A stretch of DNA of 13,176 bases from Bacteroidota bacterium (GCA_963169595.1 CAUJFM010000209.1:1-13176), one strand, 5' to 3'. Counted from the first letter of the stretch, positions 1-7,813 are shown. Numbers and translations are program-made. Notes: generated from the sequence alone by a model not told the origin.

Positions 1-159
1 GCCGTGATATGGCGATGGAGGACTTCATGGAGGCGATGATACGCGATCCGCGCCCTGAAGGTTCACCTCTCCATGCCGAAGGAGTTAACATGTTGGTGGT
101 GGAACATTCCTCCCCCGTGCGCCTCCCGCTGCTCCACCAGGCCACCACCTTTGAGCGGC

Positions 160-747
160 ATGTTCAGCGCGGGAGCCTTATGGAAGGGGATCACCCTGGC
201 GGCCTTGGGGTACATCGGGGGGACCAGCCTGTGGGCCCAGGACGAATTGCTGGTGCGTTTTGAGCCTGGCTGTGAGGAACTTAGAGGGTTCTTTACCCGG
301 CCGGCCGGGGCCGTGAGCACGACCTGGGACTTCGGGGATGGCACCACCAGCACGGCCACGGACCCCGTCCATCCATTCCCCTACGGCCAACCCATTGCCG
401 TGACCGTAGTGGCCGTGGACGCGTTCGGTGAGCAGCAGACCTACACCCAAAGCTGGCCGGCCGTGCCCAGGCCGGACCTGACGGCGATCGAACTGCCCAC
501 CGTGTTCACCCCCAATGGGGATGGCGTCAACGACACCTTCGGTCCGATCGGGCTGGAGGACCTGGGGCCGTGCGCACAGTTGACCATCTGGAACCGCTTC
601 GGCCAGGTCCTCTTCCGCAGCGAAGGGAACGACATCACCTGGGATGGCCGCTCGTTCGCCGGCGAGATGGCCGTGCCCGGGGTGTACTTTTATGCCTTCA
701 CGGCAGGTGGTCCCGAATGGACGGGCCACCTGACCCTGATGCGCTAA
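160..747 (+). CDS. Short PKD-domain protein with T9SS type B (gliding-motility-associated) C-terminal domain
   Basis: A 195-residue secreted protein. I chose the ATG at 160 because it opens directly on a signal peptide (hydrophobic residues about 8-26, cleavage near SLWAQ-DE); the in-frame ATG at 73 would add 29 proline- and cysteine-rich residues in front of it. Residues about 30-100 resemble a PKD/Ig-like fold with the hallmark WDFGDGTTS (56-64). Residues about 110-195 match the gliding-motility-associated C-terminal domain: LPTVFTPNGDGVNDTF (112-127), then the IWNRFGQVLF and WDG elements, GVYFYAF (174-180) and a basic end. In Bacteroidetes this domain sends proteins through type IX secretion to the surface or medium. 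Between signal peptide and sorting domain there is only one PKD-like domain, so it has no visible enzyme and may be structural or adhesive. It is followed 3 bases later by the DUF2807 gene. Family assignment is firm; function is not. Confidence 0.85.
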   Translation: MFSAGALWKGITLAALGYIGGTSLWAQDELLVRFEPGCEELRGFFTRPAGAVSTTWDFGDGTTSTATDPVHPFPYGQPIAVTVVAVDAFGEQQTYTQSWPAVPRPDLTAIELPTVFTPNGDGVNDTFGPIGLEDLGPCAQLTIWNRFGQVLFRSEGNDITWDGRSFAGEMAVPGVYFYAFTAGGPEWTGHLTLMR

Positions 748-750
748 GCC

Positions 751-1470
751 ATGCGACACCTGTTCTCCCTTGCGGCCATGGGGGCCGCCATCCTGCTGTT
801 CGCCTTCAACGCGCCGGACTGCATCACCGGCAAGGGTGCGGTGGTCAAGCGGCCCCTTCAACTTGGACCGGTGCACGCCATCACCCTCCAAGGTTCACTG
901 GACGTGCACCTGACCCAGGGAGAAGGCCAATCCGTGGAGGTGGAGGCCCAGGAGAACCTCGTGGACCTGGTGGAGACCACGGTGAAGGATGGGCATTGGA
1001 CCATCCGCACCCGCGCATGCTACCGCACGGACAAACCATTCATGGTGCACCTGCGCGTGCCGAAGATCGATCGGGTCACCGTGCAGGGGTCAGGTGATGT
1101 GGTGGGCACAGGCACCTTCACGGGCAGCTCCTTCAACCTGGACGTGCAGGGCAGCGGCGACCTGAAGATCAACGTGAACGGGGGCAGTGTGAAGACCTCG
1201 GTGCAAGGCTCCGGCGCGGTGAAGCTCTCCGGCACCTGTGAGGACCTGGCCGCCACGGTGCAGGGCTCGGGCGATGTGAAGGCCGCTGAGCTCAAGGCCG
1301 GCAGCGCCCGGGTGAGCGTGATGGGCAGCGGGGACATCACCTTGCAGACCAATGGCGCATTGGAAGGCGAGATCATGGGCAGTGGTGATGTGGAGTACGT
1401 GGGTACGCCCTCTCCGCTCAGCGTGCAAGTGACCGGCAGCGGCCGGGTAGCTCCGGTCGGCAAGAAATGA
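751..1470 (+). CDS. Head-GIN (DUF2807) domain protein
   Basis: A 239-residue exported protein. The N-terminus is hydrophobic (about residues 4-20), a likely signal peptide. The rest fits the DUF2807 / 'putative auto-transporter adhesin, head GIN domain' family, common in Bacteroidetes and predicted to form a parallel beta-helix. The visible signature is a GSG repeat at residues 113, 134, 153, 172, 192, 210 and 229, spaced 18-21 residues, in contexts such as QGSGDV and MGSGDI; each repeat probably marks one helical rung. The gene begins 3 bases after the preceding stop, and its TGA overlaps the next ATG as ATGA, so it is probably co-translated with both neighbours. The biochemical role of the family is not established; an envelope or adhesive role is inference. 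Confidence 0.87.
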   Translation: MRHLFSLAAMGAAILLFAFNAPDCITGKGAVVKRPLQLGPVHAITLQGSLDVHLTQGEGQSVEVEAQENLVDLVETTVKDGHWTIRTRACYRTDKPFMVHLRVPKIDRVTVQGSGDVVGTGTFTGSSFNLDVQGSGDLKINVNGGSVKTSVQGSGAVKLSGTCEDLAATVQGSGDVKAAELKAGSARVSVMGSGDITLQTNGALEGEIMGSGDVEYVGTPSPLSVQVTGSGRVAPVGKK

Positions 1471-2198
1471 TGCGCAAGCCCATCCTTGCCGTCGTCTGCG
1501 CCCTATGCGGCATGACCGTGTTGATGCGCTGCGGACAAGCACCGGAAACACCAGTTGTGATCGCGCCCGTGGTGGAAGGCCGCGCGCCCTGGCCTTTCGC
1601 CGTGCTTGATGACAACATCGCGCACGACACCCTGCTGATCCAGACCACCCTGGACCTCGGTGACAGCACCTACCTGATGGTGGCCAGCAACGTGGAGGAG
1701 ACCTTTGAAGGCCTGCGCCTGTACCGCTACCGATTCACGGCTGATGGTTCCGTGGACATGCTGGGTATCTCACCACCTGCCTACGATAGCTGGACCATGT
1801 TGCCCACTTGTTTTCCATTGGATACCACACACAGGTCCGATGTGATGTGGGTGCTCGCCAACTTCGGGGAGAAGGAGAGCTGGGGCCAAAAGGTGTTCCT
1901 GATGGACTGGAACTTCATGGATGCCGGCTTCATGCATGTGGCCCTGCCCGAGCGGGTGATGGAGGATGACACCCTGCGCCTGAAGCGGCGTAATGTGGCC
2001 CCGCAGATGCGTTACAGTGAGCGCGGCGACACGGCGGTGTGGCGGTTCGCGTGCGACAGCGTGTACCTCTATGAGGATGGCGCGGGCGCCACGGATGTGG
2101 TCCTGGCCGCTCCCCGGGTCCGCTACACGTTCCACCGGGACCAGGGCTTGGTGCTTTGGGTGGATGGACAGGCGCGACCAGTGCGAACGCCCGCTTGA
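1467..2198 (+). CDS. Hypothetical exported protein, possible lipoprotein
   Basis: A 243-residue protein that I do not recognise. It starts in the ATGA overlap with the DUF2807 gene, which supports the start and suggests translational coupling. Residues 1-21 form a hydrophobic export signal ending at Cys22 (VLMRC-GQAPETP). The cysteine followed by a flexible Pro/Glu stretch suggests a lipoprotein, but Arg just before the cysteine is atypical for a lipobox, so this is uncertain. The remainder is rich in Asp, Trp and aromatic residues, without membrane segments, and looks like a beta-rich periplasmic or outer-membrane-associated protein. GC-rich codon use matches its neighbours. Its position in a run of exported proteins suggests an envelope role; I see no catalytic motif. 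Confidence 0.75.
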   Translation: MMRKPILAVVCALCGMTVLMRCGQAPETPVVIAPVVEGRAPWPFAVLDDNIAHDTLLIQTTLDLGDSTYLMVASNVEETFEGLRLYRYRFTADGSVDMLGISPPAYDSWTMLPTCFPLDTTHRSDVMWVLANFGEKESWGQKVFLMDWNFMDAGFMHVALPERVMEDDTLRLKRRNVAPQMRYSERGDTAVWRFACDSVYLYEDGAGATDVVLAAPRVRYTFHRDQGLVLWVDGQARPVRTPA

Positions 2199-2230
2199 TC
2201 GGGCTACCTTCAGGGCGCAACCTCCACGCC

Positions 2231-3436
2231 ATGGTCCTGCTGCGCGTCCTGCTCCTCCTCAGCATCACACTTTTCGGTCCCCTCGACCTGCAGGCCCAAT
2301 CCAAACGGGCGAAGCGCGTGGGACCATCGGCCTACAGCGCGGGTGGGCCTTGCGATACGAGCGCATGGAAGCTGGTCTTCCACGATGAGTTCGATGGTCC
2401 GGCCTTGGACCGCAGCAAGTGGGTGACCTACTTCACCTTCAGCGATGATGGCAGTGACCGATGCCCCGGATGCCGCATCATGGGTACCAGCAACACCGTG
2501 TTCCGCGACGACCTGGTGACGGTGCGCGATGGGATGCTCGTCCTGGGCGTGGAGGCCCGGCCGGAGGAATGGTATGGTCAGCGAAAGGAACACGCCGGTG
2601 GCATGGTCCATTCCATCGGGAACGCGCACTTCAGCCATGGTCGGTTCGAGGTGCGATGCCGCATTCCCAAGGGTGCGGGGCTGTGGCCGGCGTTCTGGGG
2701 CTTCGGCGGCGAGACCGAGATCGATGTGTTCGAGTTCTGCGGCGAACGACCCAAGTGGATGAAGGGGTCCGTGCACCGCTGGGGCAAGACCAAATACTCC
2801 AACACCGGCAAGCACCGGAGCGTGGACCTTTCAGCGGACTTCCACGACTATGCGGTGGAATGGGATGGCGATGCCGTGCGCTGGTACCTGGATGGCCGGC
2901 TCGTGCACAGCCGCGCCCGCTTCGTGGACCGGCGGGGGCGTCCGCTGCCCGCGTGCGATCGCGCTCCGGGCGAACTGGCCACCGCACCCTACTTCCCCCG
3001 TGCCACCGATGGCATCAATCTCATCCTCGACCTGGCGGTCTCCGAACCCAAGGGCTATTGCAATGGACCCAAGATGCCCGTGGCCTGGCCTGCGGACGCC
3101 GTGTTCGAGGTGGACCATGTGCGGGTGTACCAGCGGCAGCCCGAGCCCCATCTCCGCGATCTCTGTGGTGAAGTGCGCGCCATTGCACCGGCGGACCCGA
3201 ATGCCGTGCCGCCCCAAACCGGCAGCAGCCAACGGTTCGTGCTATCGGGCCCTCCGGCGAAGGTGGAATGGACGACCAGCACGGGACTGGAGCTCATCGC
3301 CACCGAGGGGAACACCGTGGAGGTGCGGATGCGCCCGAACGCTCGTGGGCCGCAGTGGATCGAGGCCAGCGTTTCCGGTGATCCGTGCAATTCGGGGATA
3401 CTGAACGTGCGCACCGCCGTGGCGATCGCACGCTGA
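2231..3436 (+). CDS. Glycoside hydrolase family 16 protein (beta-glucanase/laminarinase-like)
   Basis: A 401-residue secreted enzyme. The ATG at 2231 gives a clean signal peptide (MVLLRVLLLLSITLF..., cleavage near LQAQ-SK); the in-frame ATG at 2156 lies inside the preceding gene. Residues about 45-302 are a GH16 domain: opening KLVFHDEFDGPALDRSKW (47-64), GRFEVRCRIPKGAGLWPAFW (137-156), and the catalytic ETEIDVFE, where Glu163 is the expected nucleophile, Asp165 the helper and Glu168 the acid/base. It closes with FEVDHVRVYQ. Family members cut beta-1,3/1,4-glucans, agar, carrageenan or xyloglucan; the substrate cannot be read here. Residues about 310-401 look like a small Ig/PKD-like domain (KVEWTTSTGLELI) with two cysteines, and there is no obvious T9SS sorting domain. 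The gene starts 32 bases after the previous stop. Confidence 0.9.
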   Translation: MVLLRVLLLLSITLFGPLDLQAQSKRAKRVGPSAYSAGGPCDTSAWKLVFHDEFDGPALDRSKWVTYFTFSDDGSDRCPGCRIMGTSNTVFRDDLVTVRDGMLVLGVEARPEEWYGQRKEHAGGMVHSIGNAHFSHGRFEVRCRIPKGAGLWPAFWGFGGETEIDVFEFCGERPKWMKGSVHRWGKTKYSNTGKHRSVDLSADFHDYAVEWDGDAVRWYLDGRLVHSRARFVDRRGRPLPACDRAPGELATAPYFPRATDGINLILDLAVSEPKGYCNGPKMPVAWPADAVFEVDHVRVYQRQPEPHLRDLCGEVRAIAPADPNAVPPQTGSSQRFVLSGPPAKVEWTTSTGLELIATEGNTVEVRMRPNARGPQWIEASVSGDPCNSGILNVRTAVAIAR

Positions 3437-3440
3437 CCCT

Positions 3441-4331
3441 TTACTCGACGATGGGGATCATCCCGCGAATGCCCATGTCGACAATTGTCTCGAATCCCGT
3501 CTCAACGTCAAAGCGCTGATTACCGTTCACATCCACCCACTCGAAGCTCTTGTTGGTGCTGAGCGAGACGGTGATCACTACATCCTCCGTCTCATTGCCG
3601 GTGATGGTGAGCGGGCTGGCGAACGCACCGGTCACCACGCACGAACCGGCCGGGATGGGCGAGGTGGCCTGGATGGGGTTCACCACGGTGGTCCCTGGTG
3701 CTTGCCCGTCAAAGACCGCTTGGGGCAGCGGTGGGTTATGTACCTCGAAAGCCCAGTAGCCCTGCAGCTTGTTGGCGTTCACCGTCACCGTGGAATCGTG
3801 CACCAGGTAGGAACCGATATAGGTACTGTACCCGATGAATGACGCGATGGTACCCATGTACCCGATGTCATTGTAATAGAACCGAATATCGTAGTTCTGG
3901 TAGGCCAGGGACACGCGCAGCCATTGGTAAGTGCCGGGTGCCAGGTCGCTGAGGGGGATGTCCACAAAGGCCTGGCCGTTGCCGACCTGGATGCCAAGGT
4001 CATGGTCGATGGCCTGGGCGCCGCCCATGGTGGTCTCCGGTGCGAAGTAGACCACGTCGCCCTGACCCAGCTGGGTGGTGGCGGTGGGGGCGAACTCAAC
4101 GTAATGCGCGCTCATCTTGTTGAAGCGCGGGCTGTAGGCCCCGCGGCCGGCCGGCACCGAACTAGGCTGGCCCAGGTTGTTGAGCCGCACCTGGGTGCTG
4201 TCGAAGTGGAACTTGAGGATAAGGCGAGGCCCTGCGGGCGCGGCCGGTGCCGGGGTCTCCTCCTCATCCTTGGTGCAGGAGGTGATGGCCAGCAGGGAGA
4301 GGGCGAGCAGGGAAAGGATCGAAAGGCGCAT
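3441..4331 (-). CDS. Surface-type lipoprotein of unknown function
   Basis: A 296-residue lipoprotein. The ATG at 4331 gives an excellent lipoprotein signal (MRLSILSLLALSLLAITSC, lipid Cys19); a longer reading to 4727 would run antisense through the MarR gene. The mature start CTKDEEE carries Lys plus an acidic run right after the cysteine, like the lipoprotein export signal that sends Bacteroidetes lipoproteins to the cell surface. The body is beta-rich (LILKFHFDSTQVRLNN, YQWLRVSLAYQNYDIRFYYN) and vaguely like MbnP-type copper-associated domains, but I would not assign it. Near the end, DVNGNQRFD has the spacing of an acidic calcium-binding loop. It converges tail-to-tail with the GH16 gene with 4 bases between the two stop codons, and diverges from the MarR gene. 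Confidence 0.82.
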   Translation of the reverse strand: MRLSILSLLALSLLAITSCTKDEEETPAPAAPAGPRLILKFHFDSTQVRLNNLGQPSSVPAGRGAYSPRFNKMSAHYVEFAPTATTQLGQGDVVYFAPETTMGGAQAIDHDLGIQVGNGQAFVDIPLSDLAPGTYQWLRVSLAYQNYDIRFYYNDIGYMGTIASFIGYSTYIGSYLVHDSTVTVNANKLQGYWAFEVHNPPLPQAVFDGQAPGTTVVNPIQATSPIPAGSCVVTGAFASPLTITGNETEDVVITVSLSTNKSFEWVDVNGNQRFDVETGFETIVDMGIRGMIPIVE

Positions 4332-4352
4332 GGGAGGAGGTTGGGAGCTTCC

Positions 4353-4360
4353 CAAAGCTA
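4353..4360 (-). promoter_or_regulatory. Candidate Bacteroidetes -7 element for the minus-strand lipoprotein gene
   Basis: Read on the minus strand this is TAGCTTTG, an exact match to the Bacteroidetes sigma-ABfr -7 consensus TAnnTTTG. It lies 21 bases before the lipoprotein ATG, giving a very short leader. A TTTTG on the minus strand about 14 bases upstream could be a -33 element, but the spacing is shorter than the usual 19-21. A perfect inverted repeat, TTGGGA-GCT-TCCCAA (4341-4355), overlaps its downstream edge and could be an operator. Confidence 0.45.
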
Positions 4361-4403
4361 CAAGGACCGTGCCCCAAAAGAGCGATCCGCAGTCCCGCCA
4401 ATG

Positions 4404-4422
4404 GTATGCATGCATAACTTTT
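4404..4422 (+). promoter_or_regulatory. Palindromic operator and -7-like box in front of the MarR gene
   Basis: TATGCATGCATA (4405-4416) is a perfect 12-base palindrome running into TAACTTTT, a near match to the Bacteroidetes -7 box. The same arrangement, TATGCGTGCATAACTTT, recurs at 12891-12907 upstream of the acyl-CoA dehydrogenase. Size and symmetry suit a MarR-family dimer, and a site overlapping the promoter 39 bases before the regulator's own start would give autorepression. Seen: palindrome and recurrence. Inferred: the bound protein. Confidence 0.6.
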
Positions 4423-4454
4423 CCGACTAACTTGGTGCCGAAGCAGGACCGTGC

Positions 4455-4886
4455 ATGAGACCCGAAGAGACCATCGACTTCCCCATTCGCCGCGTGTGGA
4501 GCCGCATTTCGCGCATCTACAACACCGAGGCGGCCAAGTACGGCGGCAGCATGGCCGTGGGCCAGATCCTGCTGAACATCGAGCCCGAGGGCACGCCCAG
4601 CACCAAGCTCGGTCCAAAGATGGGCATGGAGGCCCGCAGCCTCGTGCGCACGCTGCAGACCATGGAGGACGAGGGCCTCATCAAGCGCATCGCCGACAAG
4701 GCCGACAAGCGCGTGGTGCGCATCCACCTCACCGCGAAAGGCAAGCAGCTACGCGACGTGAGCCGCGACACCGTGATCAAGTTCAACGAGGCGGTTCAGA
4801 GCCGCTTCACACCTGCACAGCTCAGCAACTTCCGGCAGGTGATGAGCGAGCTGGACCGGATACTGGAACAGGAACAACTTTTCTGA
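4455..4886 (+). CDS. MarR family transcriptional regulator
   Basis: A 143-residue winged-helix regulator. Residues about 5-40 form the N-terminal dimer helix with the start of the DNA-binding domain. Residues about 50-73 (KLGPKMGMEARSLVRTLQTM) contain the recognition helix, and residues 74-93 (GLIKRIADKADKRVVRIHLT) the beta-wing with the DKR turn typical of MarR proteins. Residues 95-143 form the C-terminal dimerisation helices. The family binds palindromes as a dimer and is usually released by a small ligand. Its place directly ahead of beta-oxidation genes makes an acyl-CoA or fatty-acid signal plausible, as inference. It diverges from the lipoprotein gene across 123 bases and precedes the bifunctional beta-oxidation gene by 87 bases. 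A palindrome overlaps its probable promoter. Confidence 0.88.
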   Translation: MRPEETIDFPIRRVWSRISRIYNTEAAKYGGSMAVGQILLNIEPEGTPSTKLGPKMGMEARSLVRTLQTMEDEGLIKRIADKADKRVVRIHLTAKGKQLRDVSRDTVIKFNEAVQSRFTPAQLSNFRQVMSELDRILEQEQLF

Positions 4887-4895
4887 AATGCCATT

Positions 4896-4957
4896 CACCG
4901 CAAAGACGTCAAGCACGCCAAGGAATTCCACTTCGCGCTCTTCGCGTCTTGGCGGTG
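4896..4957. repeat. 62-bp imperfect palindrome (REP-like) between regulator and beta-oxidation gene
   Basis: The first half (CACCGCAAAGACG...) and the reverse complement of the second half (CACCGCCAAGACG...) match along most of their length around a central GGAATTCC. As RNA it would fold into one long hairpin, and it begins 10 bases after the MarR stop. There is no T-run, so it is not a classic terminator. It looks like a dispersed REP-type sequence and could stabilise or attenuate the transcript between the two genes. Confidence 0.7.
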
Positions 4958-4973
4958 AGAATCAGATCGACCA

Positions 4974-7367
4974 ATGAGCAAACCAACCTCCGCCAAGGCT
5001 TCGGCCGGCAAGCGCAACATCCGCAAGATCGCCGTGCTCGGCTCCGGCGTCATGGGCAGCCGCATCGCGTGCCACTTCGCCAACATCGGTGCCGAGGTGC
5101 TGCTGCTGGACATCGCTCCGAAAGAGGGCAATGACCGCAATAAGATCGTCAACGACGCCCTCGCCGCCGCGATCAAGAGCAGTCCCGCGCCGCTGTACGA
5201 TGCCCGCTTCGCCAAGCGCATCAGCACCGGCAACTTCGACGATGACCTGCCCAAGATCACCGACTGCGACTGGATCATCGAGGTGGTGATCGAGCGGCTC
5301 GACATCAAGCAGCAGGTGCTGGCCAACGTGGAGAAACACCGCACGCCCGGGACCCTGATCACCACCAACACCAGCGGCATCCCCATCCACGCCATCGCGC
5401 AGGGCCGCAGCGACGACTTCCGCAAGCACTTCTGCGGCACGCACTTCTTCAACCCGCCGCGCTACCTGCCGCTGCTGGAGCTGATCCCCGGTCCGGACAC
5501 CGACCCCGCGGTGCTCGACTTCCTGGAGGACTACGGCCAGCGCATCCTCGGCAAGGTCACCGTGCGCTGCCAGGACACGCCCGCCTTCATCGCCAACCGC
5601 ATCGGCGTGTTCGGCATCATGGGCCTCTTCCACCTCGTGGAGGAAATGGGCCTCACCGTGGAGGAAGTGGATCGCCTGACCGGTCCCGTGCTGGGCCGCC
5701 CCAAGAGCGCCACCTTCCGCACCGCCGACGTGGTGGGCCTGGACACACTGGTGAAAGTGGCCCAGGGCGTGAAGGACAACTGCCCCAACGACGAGCAGAA
5801 CGCGCTCTTCGCCATCCCCGACTACTTGCAGAAAATGGTGGAGCAGAACATGCTCGGCAGCAAGACGGGCAAGGGCTTCTTCTTCAAGGACCGCAGCTCG
5901 CCCAAGGGTGACATCCTGGCGCTGGACCTCAACACCCTGCAATACCGTCCGCAGGTGAAGCCCAAGTTCGCCACGCTGGACGCGGCCAAAAAGGAAGACG
6001 ACCTGCGCAAGCGCACCGCCCTGCTCTACAACGGTACCGACAAGGCCGGCGAGTTCTACCGCAAGAGCTTCCACGGTCTCTTCGCCTACGTGAGCCACCG
6101 GATCCCCGAGATCACCGATGCGCTGTACAAGATCGACGACGCCATGCGCGCGGGCTTCGGCTGGGAGCTGGGTCCCTTCGAAGCATGGGATGCGATCGGC
6201 GTAAAGACCGCCCTCGACGCGATGAACGCAGCGGGCGTGAAGGTATCGCCGTGGATCAATGAGATGCTTGCGGCCGGTCACACCAGCTTCTACAAGACCG
6301 AAGGCGGCAAGCGCATGTACTACGATGCCGCGAGCAAAGGCTACACCGCCATCCCGCGTGCCGAGGGCATGATCGTGCTGAGCGACCTGCCCGAGAGCAA
6401 TGTGGTGTGGAAGAACAGCGCCGCCACCGTGCGCCACCTGGGCGATGGCATCCTGTGTGTGAGCTGGAGCACCAAGATGAACACCATCGGCGCGGAGGTG
6501 ATCCAGGGCCTCAACAAGGCCATCGACCTCGCCGAGCAGGGCTACAAAGGCCTTGTGGTCTACAACGACGGCGCCAACTTCAGCGCGGGCGCCAACGTGG
6601 GCATGATCTTCATGATGGCCGTGGAGCAGGAATACGACGACCTGGAAATGGCCGTGCGCACCTTCCAGAACACCATGATGCGCATGCGCTACAGCAGTAT
6701 CCCCGTGGTGGCGGCCCCGCACCAACTGACACTTGGCGGCGGCACCGAGCTCTGCCTGCACGCCGACAAGGTGGTGGCGCACGCCGAGACCTACATGGGC
6801 CTGGTGGAGTTCGGCGTGGGCGTGATCCCCGGCGGCGGCGGCACCAAGGAGTTCGCCCTGCGCCTCGCCGACGAGCTGAAGGAGGGCGACATCCGCATCA
6901 ACGCCATGCGCGAGCGCTTCCTCACCATCGGCCAGGCCAAGGTGGCCACCAGCGGTCACGAGGCCTTCTCGCTCGGCTACCTGCGCAAGGGCCAGGACGA
7001 GGTGATCGTGAGCCGCGCCCACCAACTGGCCTACGCCAAGGCCTGCGCGCTGGAGCTGTGGAACAAGGGCTACACCAAGCCCGCGCCCCGCAAGGACATC
7101 AAGGTGCTGGGGCAGGAAGGCCTCGGCATCGTGTACGTGGGCGCCAACAGCATGCTCAGCGGCAATTACATCAGCCAGCACGACGCGCTGATCAGCGAGA
7201 AGCTGGGTTATGTACTGTGCGGCGGCGACCTGAGCGAGGCGACGGAGGTCTCGGAACAGTACCTGCTGGACCTGGAGCGCAAGGCGTTCGTGGAGCTGTG
7301 CATGCAGCGGAAGACGTTGGAGCGGTTGCAGTCGATCATTACGAGTGGGAAAGTGTTGCGGAACTGA
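4974..7367 (+). CDS. Bifunctional 3-hydroxyacyl-CoA dehydrogenase / enoyl-CoA hydratase (FadN-type order)
   Basis: A 797-residue beta-oxidation enzyme that hydrates 2-enoyl-CoA and oxidises 3-hydroxyacyl-CoA with NAD+. The dehydrogenase comes first: Rossmann motif VLGSGVMGSRIA (21-32), then FCGTHFFNPPRYLPLLELIPG, where His157 and Glu169 have the 12-residue spacing of the catalytic His-Glu pair, then the C-terminal domain beginning near CQDTPAFIANRIG (about 199). The crotonase part starts near residue 475: GANFSAGAN (533-541) for the oxyanion hole, GGGTEL with Glu592, and VEFGVGVIPG with Glu612, the 20-residue spacing of the two catalytic glutamates of enoyl-CoA hydratases. Dehydrogenase-then-hydratase order is that of FadN, opposite to E. 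coli FadB. Residues 4-12 (PTSAKASAG) look like an added segment. The stop overlaps the next ATG by one base. Confidence 0.95.
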   Translation: MSKPTSAKASAGKRNIRKIAVLGSGVMGSRIACHFANIGAEVLLLDIAPKEGNDRNKIVNDALAAAIKSSPAPLYDARFAKRISTGNFDDDLPKITDCDWIIEVVIERLDIKQQVLANVEKHRTPGTLITTNTSGIPIHAIAQGRSDDFRKHFCGTHFFNPPRYLPLLELIPGPDTDPAVLDFLEDYGQRILGKVTVRCQDTPAFIANRIGVFGIMGLFHLVEEMGLTVEEVDRLTGPVLGRPKSATFRTADVVGLDTLVKVAQGVKDNCPNDEQNALFAIPDYLQKMVEQNMLGSKTGKGFFFKDRSSPKGDILALDLNTLQYRPQVKPKFATLDAAKKEDDLRKRTALLYNGTDKAGEFYRKSFHGLFAYVSHRIPEITDALYKIDDAMRAGFGWELGPFEAWDAIGVKTALDAMNAAGVKVSPWINEMLAAGHTSFYKTEGGKRMYYDAASKGYTAIPRAEGMIVLSDLPESNVVWKNSAATVRHLGDGILCVSWSTKMNTIGAEVIQGLNKAIDLAEQGYKGLVVYNDGANFSAGANVGMIFMMAVEQEYDDLEMAVRTFQNTMMRMRYSSIPVVAAPHQLTLGGGTELCLHADKVVAHAETYMGLVEFGVGVIPGGGGTKEFALRLADELKEGDIRINAMRERFLTIGQAKVATSGHEAFSLGYLRKGQDEVIVSRAHQLAYAKACALELWNKGYTKPAPRKDIKVLGQEGLGIVYVGANSMLSGNYISQHDALISEKLGYVLCGGDLSEATEVSEQYLLDLERKAFVELCMQRKTLERLQSIITSGKVLRN

Positions 7368-7813
7368 TGAAGAAGCCAGACTTCCATTTCCTCTTGCTTG
7401 GAGCGAGCTATGCCGCGTTCAAGTTTGCCGAAGGCATGGTGTCTGACACGCTCACGACGGAGTTCCGGTACAACGTCCTCTTGAACATTTCCAACGACAG
7501 TCCGGAACTCAAGCAGTTCGACATCTACCCGGACGATGCGGGCAAACGGTACGACATGATCACTGCCAAGGAAGTTGTTGATCTACTGAACCGTAATGAG
7601 AAGGTTCCGGTCTGGATCGATATTTCGGTTGAGGCTGTGGTTGGAGATATCACTGTTCTCCGACTTCTATGTGCTGGGCGATTCTCCGGGAATCCTCTGG
7701 AGTATTACTACAATAAGCATGGATCGGGGCCTTTCGGCATCAAGAGCCCTAACCTACCTCCGGATCACAAGGATGGCAGACGCTTCAACCTTCGCGGCTT
7801 ACGCAACGCATGA
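7367..7813 (+). CDS. Hypothetical protein, coupled to the beta-oxidation gene
   Basis: A 148-residue protein that I do not recognise. Its ATG shares one base with the TGA of the bifunctional enzyme (TGATG), so it is probably translated by reinitiation from the same transcript. No signal peptide is convincing; the start (FHFLLLGASYAAFKFAEG) is mildly hydrophobic. The middle (DIYPDDAGKRYDMITAKEVVDLLNRNEKVPVWIDISVEAV) reads like a small soluble alpha/beta protein, and the end is rich in Pro, Asn, His and Arg. Codon use is more AT-rich and mixed at third positions than in the upstream enzyme, which suggests later acquisition. A structured repeat begins 19 bases after its stop. I see no link to fatty-acid chemistry beyond position. 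Confidence 0.65.
   Translation: MKKPDFHFLLLGASYAAFKFAEGMVSDTLTTEFRYNVLLNISNDSPELKQFDIYPDDAGKRYDMITAKEVVDLLNRNEKVPVWIDISVEAVVGDITVLRLLCAGRFSGNPLEYYYNKHGSGPFGIKSPNLPPDHKDGRRFNLRGLRNA

Noticed and set aside
1..159. Open frame 9-263 and a possible end of an upstream gene (TGA at 5-7).
   Set aside because: The frame overlaps the signal peptide of the T9SS protein for about 100 bases, resembles no family and becomes Gly/His-rich antisense-like sequence; there is too little sequence to call an upstream gene.
4332..4727. Upstream extension of the minus-strand lipoprotein to 428 residues.
   Set aside because: The extension is antisense to the MarR gene and would bury a textbook lipoprotein signal; the start at 4331 is far better.
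4962..7181. 739-residue minus-strand open frame.
   Set aside because: It is antisense to the bifunctional enzyme gene, and its His/Ala/Val-rich content is the usual shadow of GC-rich coding DNA.
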